Shown: positions 28,302-36,149 of the stretch, in pieces
How the letters are laid out: each line of letters starts with the position of its first letter
Position numbering within the stretch: the stretch's first letter is position 1
NCBI GenBank assembly: GCA_008015835.1
Contig: SSGH01000011.1
Span: 62,001 to 126,000, forward strand
DNA: 64,000 nt
From: Lysobacter sp.
GTDB lineage: Bacteria; Pseudomonadota; Gammaproteobacteria; Xanthomonadales; Xanthomonadaceae
Reading direction: 5' to 3'
Translations under genes and position numbers: made by a program
The notes under the pieces: generated by a model
What the model saw: the letters and a program-made list of their open reading frames with translations, nothing else
Told to the model about the DNA's origin: nothing
Database searches by the model: none

Positions 28302-28892
28302 TCAGTCGACCGTCGTCGATTCGAATCGTACGCGGTCTCGGGTGGCGTCGCGCAGCCGCGTTTTCAAGTCGGCGACGCGATCCTCGGGCAAGCGCAGGCG
28401 CAGCAGCACGCCGTCGGCGTCGAAGTCCTCGGCCAGTTTCTCCGCCTGTAGGGCGACCACGAGCGCGTGCAGATGGCCCAGATCGGCGAATTCGCAGCGC
28501 ACGGCCACGTCCGCGGTACGAATCAATGGCTGCCGCTCGGCGCGGCGCAGGCACTCGGCCGCGGCGCCGCCGTAGGCGCGGACCAAGCCGCCGGCGCCCA
28601 GCTTGATGCCGCCGAACCAGCGGGTCACCACCACCAGCACGCGGTCGTAACCTTGCCCGTCGATCGCGGCGAGGATCGGGCGGCCCGCGGTGCCGGCGGG
28701 TTCGCCGTCGTCGCTGGAACGGTACTGATCGCCCAAGCGCCACGCCCAGCAGTTGTGGGTGGCGTCCGGGTCGGACAATTCGGCGAGCGCCCGCTGCGCA
28801 GCGTCGGCGGAGGCCACCGGCACCGCTTGGGCGAGGAAACGGCTGTGTTTGACGTCCAGCAGGTGCTGGGCCGGGCCGGCGAGCGTATCCAT
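28302..28892 (-). CDS. yigZ: YigZ/IMPACT family protein
   Basis: 196 residues. The N-terminal UPF0029 domain starts KHSRFLAQAVPVASADAAQ and contains THNCWAWRLG, SSDDGEPAGTAGRPIL and VVVTRWFGGIKLGAGGLVRAYG, the family fingerprint. A C-terminal DUF1949 ferredoxin-like domain follows. The molecular role is not settled; IMPACT relatives bind ribosome-associated factors. It lies 12 bp after the probable anti-sigma gene, so it is likely co-transcribed. Confidence 0.93.
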   Translation of the reverse strand: MDTLAGPAQHLLDVKHSRFLAQAVPVASADAAQRALAELSDPDATHNCWAWRLGDQYRSSDDGEPAGTAGRPILAAIDGQGYDRVLVVVTRWFGGIKLGAGGLVRAYGGAAAECLRRAERQPLIRTADVAVRCEFADLGHLHALVVALQAEKLAEDFDADGVLLRLRLPEDRVADLKTRLRDATRDRVRFESTTVD

Positions 28893-28904
28893 CGCCCGCC
28901 GCGA

Positions 28905-30074
28905 TCAGGGCGTGGGCGGCGGCAGCGTGGCCGCGACCTTCTTCAGATCCTCGGGCAGTTCGCTGTCCGGATAGCGGCGACGGAACTCCTGCAGGCTGCT
29001 GCGCCCGGCTTCGGTCTCGCCTTTCGCCAGCAGATTGCGGATGCGCTGCAGCCAGGCTTGGCGGAACTGCGGAGAATCGGCCGAGACCGGCGGCTGGTCG
29101 TCGTAGGGCTGATCCGCCACGGCGCTCGCAGCGGGCGGCGGCGGGGCCGGCGCCGCCGCGGCAGGGGCGGCGGGCGCGGATCGCGCGGCGTTGCGAGTGC
29201 CGAGGGTTTGCACCTTGTCCAGCGCCTCGCCGCGATCGCTCTTCGCCGTTTCGCGTTCGTCCTGCATGCGGCCGGCGGCCAGTCCTTCCGCGGCGTTCGC
29301 GCGCTCGGGTTTGGCGGCGCTGTAGCCCACAGAGGCGGGCGCCCCACCGCTGGGGGCGGACTGCGCGACCGGCTCGGCCGGGAACGCGCTGGCGTCGGCG
29401 GCGGCCTCGTGCGCCACGGCCTCGTCCATTTCGAAGCGCGCGCGTTCTTCGCCCTTCGGTGCGATCTTGCGTTCGTAGGCCTCGGCCGGGGCCGACAGCG
29501 CGACATCGCGGCGCTGCGCGTCCGCGCTCGCCAAAGGCGGCGGGGGCGGTGGCGGGGTCCGATTCAATTCCGGCTCCAGAATCACCGCTTGCGTGACCTC
29601 TTCCGGCGCCGAGGCCTCGGCGCTCGCGAAGCTTTGATCCGACATGGATTTTTCCGCGGCGGCTTCGAACCCGGCCTCGCTGCCGCCGCCGTCGGCCAAA
29701 CGCCAGCCGATGCCAGCGGCCAGCACCAGCGAAGCGGCCAAGCTCAGGCCCAGCGGCCAGCGCGACATCGGCTTGCGCGGGCGCATCGGCACCACGGTCG
29801 ATGCGGATGGGGAGGCGGATGCGTTTTCGGCGGCGGCGCCGGTTTCGGTGCGGTCGTCGGTCGTGGCAGTCGCGGAGGCGGCGGTTCGCGGCGCGGGCAT
29901 CGCGGCTGCGGCGGCGAGCGGTTCGACCGTTTTCTCGCCGTGCACCGCCGCGCGCGCGACCGCGAGGATCGCCGCGTCCAGAGCGGGCGCGGGTTCGCGA
30001 TGCGCGTCCAGCCGCGACAAACGCTCGGCGAGCGCGCGTTCTTCGGGCGACAGGGGTTCGAAGGGGCGGTTCAT
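28905..30074 (-). CDS. single-span membrane protein, probable anti-sigma partner of the ECF sigma factor
   Basis: 389 residues. A cytoplasmic N-terminal region (1-100, helical then Ala/Thr-rich) is followed by one TM (WPLGLSLAASLVLAAGIGW, near 110-130). A long low-complexity periplasmic part follows with a seven-Pro run, and a short helical C-terminal domain (FRQAWLQRIRNLLAKGETEAGRSSLQEFRRRYPDSELP). The gene overlaps the ECF sigma stop by 4 bp (ATGA), the standard sign of an anti-sigma factor. The HxxxCxxC zinc motif of ZAS anti-sigmas is absent. The C-terminal helix pair resembles a TPR-like hairpin and could sense envelope partners. The sequence family itself is not recognised. Confidence 0.75.
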   Translation of the reverse strand: MNRPFEPLSPEERALAERLSRLDAHREPAPALDAAILAVARAAVHGEKTVEPLAAAAAMPAPRTAASATATTDDRTETGAAAENASASPSASTVVPMRPRKPMSRWPLGLSLAASLVLAAGIGWRLADGGGSEAGFEAAAEKSMSDQSFASAEASAPEEVTQAVILEPELNRTPPPPPPPLASADAQRRDVALSAPAEAYERKIAPKGEERARFEMDEAVAHEAAADASAFPAEPVAQSAPSGGAPASVGYSAAKPERANAAEGLAAGRMQDERETAKSDRGEALDKVQTLGTRNAARSAPAAPAAAAPAPPPPAASAVADQPYDDQPPVSADSPQFRQAWLQRIRNLLAKGETEAGRSSLQEFRRRYPDSELPEDLKKVAATLPPPTP

Positions 30075-30628
30075 GCGGTCAGTCTCGCGCGCAGTTTGTC
30101 CATCGCGTAACGCAATCGCGATTTCACGGTTTCCCGGCCCACGCCGGTCACTTCGCCGATTTCCTCCAGGGTCAATTCCTGCTCCAAGCGCAGCAGCACG
30201 ACGATGCGCTGCTCTTCGGGCAGTTCGTCCAACGCCAATTGCAGCCGGCGTCGTTCTTCGAATTCGCTCAATTGCCGTTCCGGCGTGTCCGGATCGGGCA
30301 CCCGCGCGGCGCGCTCGTCGGCGTCTTCCGGGGCCGGCGGCCGGTGCTGCAGCGCCCGCCAATGGTCGGCGAGGCGGTTGTGCGCGATCCGGTACAGCCA
30401 GGTGGAGAACGCCGCGTCGGGTTTCCACTGTTCGCGCGCGGCGATCACGCGCTGCCACACGTCTTGGAAAAATTCGTCCGCCAAGGCGCCGTTGCCGTGC
30501 AACTGACGGGCGAGGAAGCGATAGAGCTTGCCGCGATGGCGTTGGTAGAGGCGTTCGAAGGCGGCGACGTCGCCCGCCGCGTAGGCGAGCATGAGACTCT
30601 CGTCGCTGACGTCGGCCGCATCGTTCAT
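30071..30628 (-). CDS. ECF-type RNA polymerase sigma factor
   Basis: 185 residues from ATG 30628. Region 2 (YAAGDVAAFERLYQRHRGKLYRFL, then FFQDVWQRVI and FSTWLYRIAHNRLADHWR) and region 4 (LDELPEEQRIVVLLRLEQELTLEEIGEVTG, GRETVKSRLRYAMDKL) are complete, with an acidic linker between. Sigma70 region 3 is missing, as in all ECF factors. It overlaps its presumed anti-sigma gene and lies downstream of a VWA lipoprotein, a group seen in several Xanthomonadaceae genomes. The element TAACCT is seven bases before its ATG, compatible with a leaderless transcript. Confidence 0.95.
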   Translation of the reverse strand: MNDAADVSDESLMLAYAAGDVAAFERLYQRHRGKLYRFLARQLHGNGALADEFFQDVWQRVIAAREQWKPDAAFSTWLYRIAHNRLADHWRALQHRPPAPEDADERAARVPDPDTPERQLSEFEERRRLQLALDELPEEQRIVVLLRLEQELTLEEIGEVTGVGRETVKSRLRYAMDKLRARLTA

Positions 30629-30731
30629 GCGCGGCAGGTTAGCAGATTGTTCAAAAACGGTTATAGCGTTCGCGGATGTCCGCGATGCGCGCGACAGGGC
30701 GGAACGCCGCCGCGCGGCCGCCGAACCGCGG

Positions 30732-30769
30732 AAAAAAAACCGTCGTTGCCCGCCCGGCCCGCAGGCCGG
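30732..30769 (-). terminator. Possible terminator of the VWA gene
   Basis: On the minus strand a GGCCGG/CCGGCC hairpin (30754-30769, loop of 4) is followed after 14 nt by eight T (30732-30739). The distance between stem and T run is long, so efficiency is doubtful. Confidence 0.4.
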
Positions 30770-30917
30770 AGGCCTGACGTGCGCCGACGCGCGGGCGTTC
30801 GGTGCGGACAACGACGACGTACTCACGGACGCATGCTCCAGATAGGCGGCGGATCGATGCGCGGTCGCGACGGCCGGGCTTCGGCGATGCGGAAGGCGAG
30901 CGCCCTCCGCGAACGCC

Positions 30918-32774
30918 TCAGTCGGCGATCATCCCGACCTGCGGGTCGTTGGGCGCGTCGCCAGCGATCATCCGCCGCGCACGGTCGACCAACTCCACGA
31001 ACTCGGCGCGTTGGCCCCAGGCGTCCTTACCGACGGTGTCGCGCGCGCTGCGGGCGATGTCCTGCCAAGTCCATTGCTCCAGGTGCTTGCCGCCGCGCAG
31101 GGCGTCGGCGTAGGCGGCCACGGTCGCGGCGAAGCGCAGCGACGGGCTGGGCGCGTAGCGGCGCGGTTCGTGCGGCTTTTGGATCGGCGTTTCGATCAAC
31201 CGGCTGACGTCCTCGCCCGGCCGCTTGTAGCGCAGGCGCAGGTGCGCCAATTCGCCGGCCTTCGCGCCTTGCATCGCCGGCTTGGCGTCGGCGTAGCGCA
31301 GCGCCGGCAGGCGCTCGGCGCCGGAACCGACCAGCGTCAGTTCGTACAGCGCGGTCACTTCATGACCAGCGCCGATGTCGCCCGCGTCGACTTTGTCGTT
31401 GGCGAAATCTTCGCGGCGCAGCATGCGGTTCTCGTAACCAATCAAGCGATATTCGGCCACCTGCGCGGGGTTGAATTCGATTTGGATCTTCACGTCCTTG
31501 GCGATGGTCAGCAGCGTCGATTGCATTTCCTGGACCAGCACCTTGCGCGCTTCCTGCAGCGTGTCGATGTAGGCGTGATTACCGTCGCCCACATCGGCCA
31601 GGCGTTCGGCCATCGCGTCGTTGTAGTTGCCTTGGCCGAAACCCAGCGTGGTCAGCGCGATGCCGTGCTGGCGTTGATCGCCGACCAGCGTTTCCAGCGC
31701 TTTCGGGTCGGTCACGCCGACGTTGAAATCGCCGTCGGTGGCGAGAATCACGCGATTCACGCCGTTCTTCATGTAGGCCTGTTTCGCCATCGCATAGGCC
31801 AGTTGAATGCCTTGGCCGCCGTTGGTGCTGCCGCCGGCGCTGAGCCGATCGAGCGCGCCGAGAATCGTCGCTTTTTCGGCGCCCGAGGTCGGTTCCAGCA
31901 CCACGCCCGCCGAACCGGCGTAGACCACCATGCTCACGCGATCCTGCGGCCGCAGTTGTTCGACCAACTGCGCGAAGGATTGCTTGAGCAGAGGCAGTTT
32001 GTCGGGGGATTCCATCGAGCCGGAGGTGTCGATGAGGAACACCAAATTCGCCGGAGGCAATTGCGCTTTCGGCACGTCGTAGCCTTTGATGCCGATCATC
32101 AGCAACTGCCGCTTGCCGTTCCACGGCGCGGGCGCGAGTTCGGTGGTGGCCTTGAACGGCACCGCCAGCGACGCCGGGCCGGGGTGGCCATAGTCGAAGT
32201 AGTTGATCATCTCCTCCGCGCGCACGGCGTCGGCCGGCGGACGGACGCCCTGGGCGAGCATGCGGCGCACGTTGCTGTAGCTGCCGGTGTCGACATCGAT
32301 CGAGAACGTGGAGACGGGTTCTTCGCCGACGCGGCGGATCGGGTTGTCCTCGCGTTCGGCGTATTTTTCGGTGTTGACCGTTTCCGGCATCGGCTGCGGT
32401 TCGTAGGCCATGGACATCACGGGCGCCGGCGGAGGAGGCGGCGGCGAGGCGGCCAGATAGCCTTCGTTGGTGCTCGCCCGCACGCGGCTGCCGACCACGC
32501 GCACATCGTCGATTTCTTCGCGCTTCGGCGCGGATCGAGCGATGGATTTATCGCGCGTGTCGCCTTTGCGCTCCTGCGCGACCGCGGTGGTCGCCGCGCC
32601 GGTGGGTTGCGCGGCGGCGGGCGCGTTGGCGGGTTTCGCCGCATCGGCGCGGCCGGCGACGGGTGCGATGCGATCGACTTCCTCATCGGCGGCGGATGAG
32701 CGGGTGTCGGTGCTGCGGCAAGCGGTGAGGGCGAGCGCGCACAACAGGGCGGCGGCGAGGGCGTTGCGTTGCAT
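30918..32774 (-). CDS. VWA-domain lipoprotein (YfbK-like, DUF3520)
   Basis: 618 residues from ATG 32774 behind AGGAG. A signal peptide with lipobox LTAC (Cys near residue 18) makes it an envelope lipoprotein. A low-complexity linker contains a TonB-receptor-like VVGSRVRAST segment and a Pro run. The conserved N-terminal von Willebrand-associated domain (TFSIDVDTGSYSNVRRML) follows, then a VWA domain with an intact MIDAS (FLIDTSGSM near 265, later Thr and Asp positions ATDGDFNVG), and a C-terminal DUF3520. VWA proteins use metal-dependent adhesion for protein contacts. It is divergent from the STAND gene and upstream of the sigma/anti-sigma pair. Confidence 0.92.
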   Translation of the reverse strand: MQRNALAAALLCALALTACRSTDTRSSAADEEVDRIAPVAGRADAAKPANAPAAAQPTGAATTAVAQERKGDTRDKSIARSAPKREEIDDVRVVGSRVRASTNEGYLAASPPPPPPAPVMSMAYEPQPMPETVNTEKYAEREDNPIRRVGEEPVSTFSIDVDTGSYSNVRRMLAQGVRPPADAVRAEEMINYFDYGHPGPASLAVPFKATTELAPAPWNGKRQLLMIGIKGYDVPKAQLPPANLVFLIDTSGSMESPDKLPLLKQSFAQLVEQLRPQDRVSMVVYAGSAGVVLEPTSGAEKATILGALDRLSAGGSTNGGQGIQLAYAMAKQAYMKNGVNRVILATDGDFNVGVTDPKALETLVGDQRQHGIALTTLGFGQGNYNDAMAERLADVGDGNHAYIDTLQEARKVLVQEMQSTLLTIAKDVKIQIEFNPAQVAEYRLIGYENRMLRREDFANDKVDAGDIGAGHEVTALYELTLVGSGAERLPALRYADAKPAMQGAKAGELAHLRLRYKRPGEDVSRLIETPIQKPHEPRRYAPSPSLRFAATVAAYADALRGGKHLEQWTWQDIARSARDTVGKDAWGQRAEFVELVDRARRMIAGDAPNDPQVGMIAD

Positions 32775-32966
32775 GAATAGGCTCCTGGGCGGGTGCGGAT
32801 GGCGTTGGCGGGTATGCAAACGCTCCAGGACGGGGAGTGGGGTTGGCGCTTGTGTTTCGGCGTCGCGGGAGGGCGGTCCCTAACGAATTTGCCCCGTTCC
32901 CAATGTGCTCGGACTTTCTTCGCTATGCGATCATCGGCGCTAAGGAGCGGAATAACAGGGGGCGAT

Positions 32967-35900
32967 ATGGCCGAATTGCACAGAGTCTCGACGGCGACCT
33001 GCGACGATGCGAATCGCCTCGCCGACGTCATATTCATTCATGGCTTGGGCGGCGATGCTTTCGCCACTTGGCGTCGAGACGATCGTCCGGACGCTTTTTG
33101 GCCTCGCTGGATCGCAGAGGACTTCGCCGAATTCGGCGTATGGTCGCTGGGCTATGCGGCCAGTCCAAGCGAGCTGACGCGCTGGTTCGGCTTGTTCAAA
33201 TCCGGCGGCGCCGACGCCGGCTATGCGCTTCCGCTGCAGGATCGCGCAGTCGAGGTGCTCGAAACGCTGGCGAACGAAGGGATCGGCGCCAAACCATTGG
33301 TGTTCGTTTGCCATAGCCTAGGCGGGCTGTTGGTCAAGGAGCTGTTGAGGGAATCCGATAGCGAAACCGATGGCGCGAAAAAAAGAATCGCGAATCAGAC
33401 GCGCCGTGTGATCTTTTTGGCGACGCCGCACCAAGGCGCGCGATTGGCCGATTTGCTCGGGGCTTTGGGTGTCGTATTGCGGACCACCGTCGCGGTCGAA
33501 GACCTGCAGGCGCATAGCCCGCATCTTCGGCAACTCCACGAATGGTACAGGTCGCATTCGCTGAAGAAGAAAATCAAGACGCACACGTATTACGAGACGC
33601 GAGGCGTCGGCAAGAGCAACATATTGATCGTGGATCAAACCTCGGCCAATCCGGGCGTCGGCGCGAAACTGGTGCCCGTGGAAGAAGACCATATCGGTAT
33701 TGCAAAGCCGCACAGCCGTGCGCACAGCCCTTACGGCGGCGTGCGGCGGATATTGAACGACCTGCGGGAATCGCTGCGTTCCTCGATGGCGTCCACGCCT
33801 TCGGTTTCTCGTGTACGTCGCAGACGCGCGAAAAAGACGTCGTCGACGCTTTCGTCGACGACGGACGACGCTGACCCAGCGCGTGCCGCGCTTCCTTTCC
33901 TATTGCCTCGTCCTGCGATTCAATTTTTCGGCCGGGAAGTCAAGGTACGCGAGCTGGCCCTCGCTTTGCGGGAAGGAAAGAGCGCGACGGTGATCGGTGG
34001 CGGCGGTATCGGCAAGACGGCGCTCGCCGCAGAGGCGATTCGGCAGGTTTTGGATATCCCGCAAGATTGCGGCCACGCACGATCCATATATCTTGGTCGG
34101 GCGGCCTTGTCGGCAACGCGTTTTCCGGACGGTGTGGTCTATATCGAACTGTACGCAGGCGCGCAGAGCGGCAAACCCGAACCGGCATGGGAAGCCATCG
34201 CGACCCAGCTTCGCGGCATGGATTTCATGCGCGATTCGAAAGACCCTCGCAAGCGCGCGATCGCGGCATGCGATGGAAAACAATTCCTCTTGGTCGTGGA
34301 AGGGGGCGAAGAAGCCGATCCCGAACTCGGCGCCGGCCGCGCCGGCCGCGCGGAATTGCTCGAGCCACTGCGACTGCTGGGGCCGGTTCTTTGGCTGACG
34401 CGCCGCAGCGATCAGTCGTTGCCGGGACAACCCAAGATCAGATTGGACGAACCTTTATCCGAAGAAGACGCCCGTGGATTATTCGTTCGTTTGACGCGGG
34501 ATGCGCCGTTGCCCATTTCCGAGGGTGTGCGCAATCAGGTGTTGAGGCAACTGCGCGGCCACCCCTTAGCGCTCACATGGGCCGCCGGCTTGTTCTCCCA
34601 TGGCGACACGCCGCCGACGGATTTGGCGAGCGAATTCCGCGAAGATGTCTTCGAAGCCTTACGCGATCCCGAACGCGCCAGGCATAGCCTGCGTTGGCTG
34701 TTCGAAAGGAGCGTGAATGCGCTTTCTCGCGATGCGCGCACGACCTTGTTGGTTTGCGGATTGCTTGCCGATGCCCCATTTCCCTGCGCGGCGATCGAAG
34801 CGGGTACCGGTTTGACCCATCGTGCTCAAGCCGAAGCGCTGCGCATGTGCGTTCGTGTAGGACTACTGCATTTGGATGCCGATGAGGCTTCGCCGAGCTG
34901 GCGATTCGGCCATGTACTTGGATATCAGTTCGCCCGGATGGGCGGGTTGGCGTGGATTGCGGAAGAACCGAACGCGGTGATCCGGTTAGCCGGATGGGCG
35001 CAGAAGACCTTGACGCATTGCCTTCAAGCCGATGCCGGCTTAGAACGCAAGGACGCGACAACCACGGCGTTATCCCATGTGCTCGCCCTGATCGAAGCGG
35101 ACCGGCCGCCGGGGATATGGCGCGATCTTATGAGCGCGCTGATTTACGACAATATCGATAGGTTGCGGCAGTTGGGAAGATTTACCGATTGCCTTGCCGT
35201 TCTGAGCGCGATCGATGCGTGGTGGCGCAGGCTGTCGGATGCCGCTTTGGCCGAGAAACGCTGGCGGCGAGAGCATTCCGTGATCGAAAACAAACTCGGC
35301 GATATCAAAATGATGCAGGGAGACTGTCCTTCTGCCCGAAAGCATTATGGGCGCGCGCTGGAGACGGCGATGGATTTAACCCGACGCAATCCAAGCAACG
35401 GCGCATGGCTGCGGGATTTGGGTATCAGCTATCGAAAGCTGGGCGAGCTTTGCCAAGCCGAGGGCGATCTCAAGGACGCTCGCGCGAATTACCAGAAAAG
35501 CCTCGAAATTCGCCTGGATTTGCTGGAAAAAGAGCCCGGAAACGAGCGCCGTCACCACGATGTCGCTGTCGGATATATCAATCTGGGCGATATTCATCGC
35601 AGGCTGGAAGACTGGGATGTCGCCGAGCTGGACTTGGAGAATGGGCGCGGGATTACCGAAAAATTGCTGTCTCTTCGACCGCAGAATACAGAGTGGCTTC
35701 GTAATCTAGCGGTCTGTCACCATAAATTCGGGGAACTTCGACAAGCGATGCGGGAGTTCGAAAGCGCGAAAGAGGATTATGCGTCCGCAGAACGGATATG
35801 GCGTCGCTTGTTGCAGGACGATGCGAACAACGCGTTGTGGAAAGCGGACCTTTCCGAGAACTTGATCCGTCTCGCGGAAGTGCATGAATCGAGCGATCGC

Positions 35901-36047
35901 CTCGGTATTTCGATACGGTATCTGCATGAAGCGCGAGACATTCTGCGCGAATTGACGCTCAGTTCCCCGGGTTACGAGAAAGTGCGTCGAGACCTTGGTG
36001 TCGTCGAAGTCGCCATCGACCGCGTGACCAAGGCTTCGACGGGATGA
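32967..36047 (+). CDS. NLR-like STAND protein: alpha/beta-hydrolase, NB-ARC-type NTPase, TPR
   Basis: 1026 residues from the ATG at 32967, with AGGGGG as ribosome site. Domain 1 (about 20-265) is an alpha/beta-hydrolase: oxyanion strand FIHGLGG (23-29), nucleophile elbow VCHSLGG with Ser117, and the catalytic-His segment EEDHIGIAKP (His242). This is the SesB-like lipase/esterase type that caps many fungal and some bacterial NLRs. Domain 2 (about 320-640) is a STAND NTPase with FFGREVKVREL, Walker A GGGGIGKT (344-351), Walker B LLVVEGGEE near 440, the LTRRSD sensor, GHPLAL near 529 and a winged helix. Domain 3 (about 767-1010) has roughly five TPR-like repeats. No partner gene adjoins it. The likely role is ligand-triggered oligomerisation that activates the hydrolase, plausibly phage defence. 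A signalling role is possible. Confidence 0.88.
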   Translation: MAELHRVSTATCDDANRLADVIFIHGLGGDAFATWRRDDRPDAFWPRWIAEDFAEFGVWSLGYAASPSELTRWFGLFKSGGADAGYALPLQDRAVEVLETLANEGIGAKPLVFVCHSLGGLLVKELLRESDSETDGAKKRIANQTRRVIFLATPHQGARLADLLGALGVVLRTTVAVEDLQAHSPHLRQLHEWYRSHSLKKKIKTHTYYETRGVGKSNILIVDQTSANPGVGAKLVPVEEDHIGIAKPHSRAHSPYGGVRRILNDLRESLRSSMASTPSVSRVRRRRAKKTSSTLSSTTDDADPARAALPFLLPRPAIQFFGREVKVRELALALREGKSATVIGGGGIGKTALAAEAIRQVLDIPQDCGHARSIYLGRAALSATRFPDGVVYIELYAGAQSGKPEPAWEAIATQLRGMDFMRDSKDPRKRAIAACDGKQFLLVVEGGEEADPELGAGRAGRAELLEPLRLLGPVLWLTRRSDQSLPGQPKIRLDEPLSEEDARGLFVRLTRDAPLPISEGVRNQVLRQLRGHPLALTWAAGLFSHGDTPPTDLASEFREDVFEALRDPERARHSLRWLFERSVNALSRDARTTLLVCGLLADAPFPCAAIEAGTGLTHRAQAEALRMCVRVGLLHLDADEASPSWRFGHVLGYQFARMGGLAWIAEEPNAVIRLAGWAQKTLTHCLQADAGLERKDATTTALSHVLALIEADRPPGIWRDLMSALIYDNIDRLRQLGRFTDCLAVLSAIDAWWRRLSDAALAEKRWRREHSVIENKLGDIKMMQGDCPSARKHYGRALETAMDLTRRNPSNGAWLRDLGISYRKLGELCQAEGDLKDARANYQKSLEIRLDLLEKEPGNERRHHDVAVGYINLGDIHRRLEDWDVAELDLENGRGITEKLLSLRPQNTEWLRNLAVCHHKFGELRQAMREFESAKEDYASAERIWRRLLQDDANNALWKADLSENLIRLAEVHESSDRLGISIRYLHEARDILRELTLSSPGYEKVRRDLGVVEVAIDRVTKASTG

Positions 36048-36081
36048 TGCGCTGTCGTTCCGGATTCCGTTCCGAATATGA

Positions 36082-36109
36082 AAAACGGGCCGCTTGCGCG
36101 GCCCGTTTT
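36082..36109. terminator. Bidirectional terminator between STAND and TonB receptor genes
   Basis: A perfect 12-bp stem (36082-36093 with 36098-36109, loop TTGC) is bounded by A4 on the left and T4 on the right, so it works for both converging genes. Confidence 0.93.
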
Positions 36110-36149
36110 GGTGTCGCCGAAGCGCCGATCGGCGCGAGGTGCGCATCGA

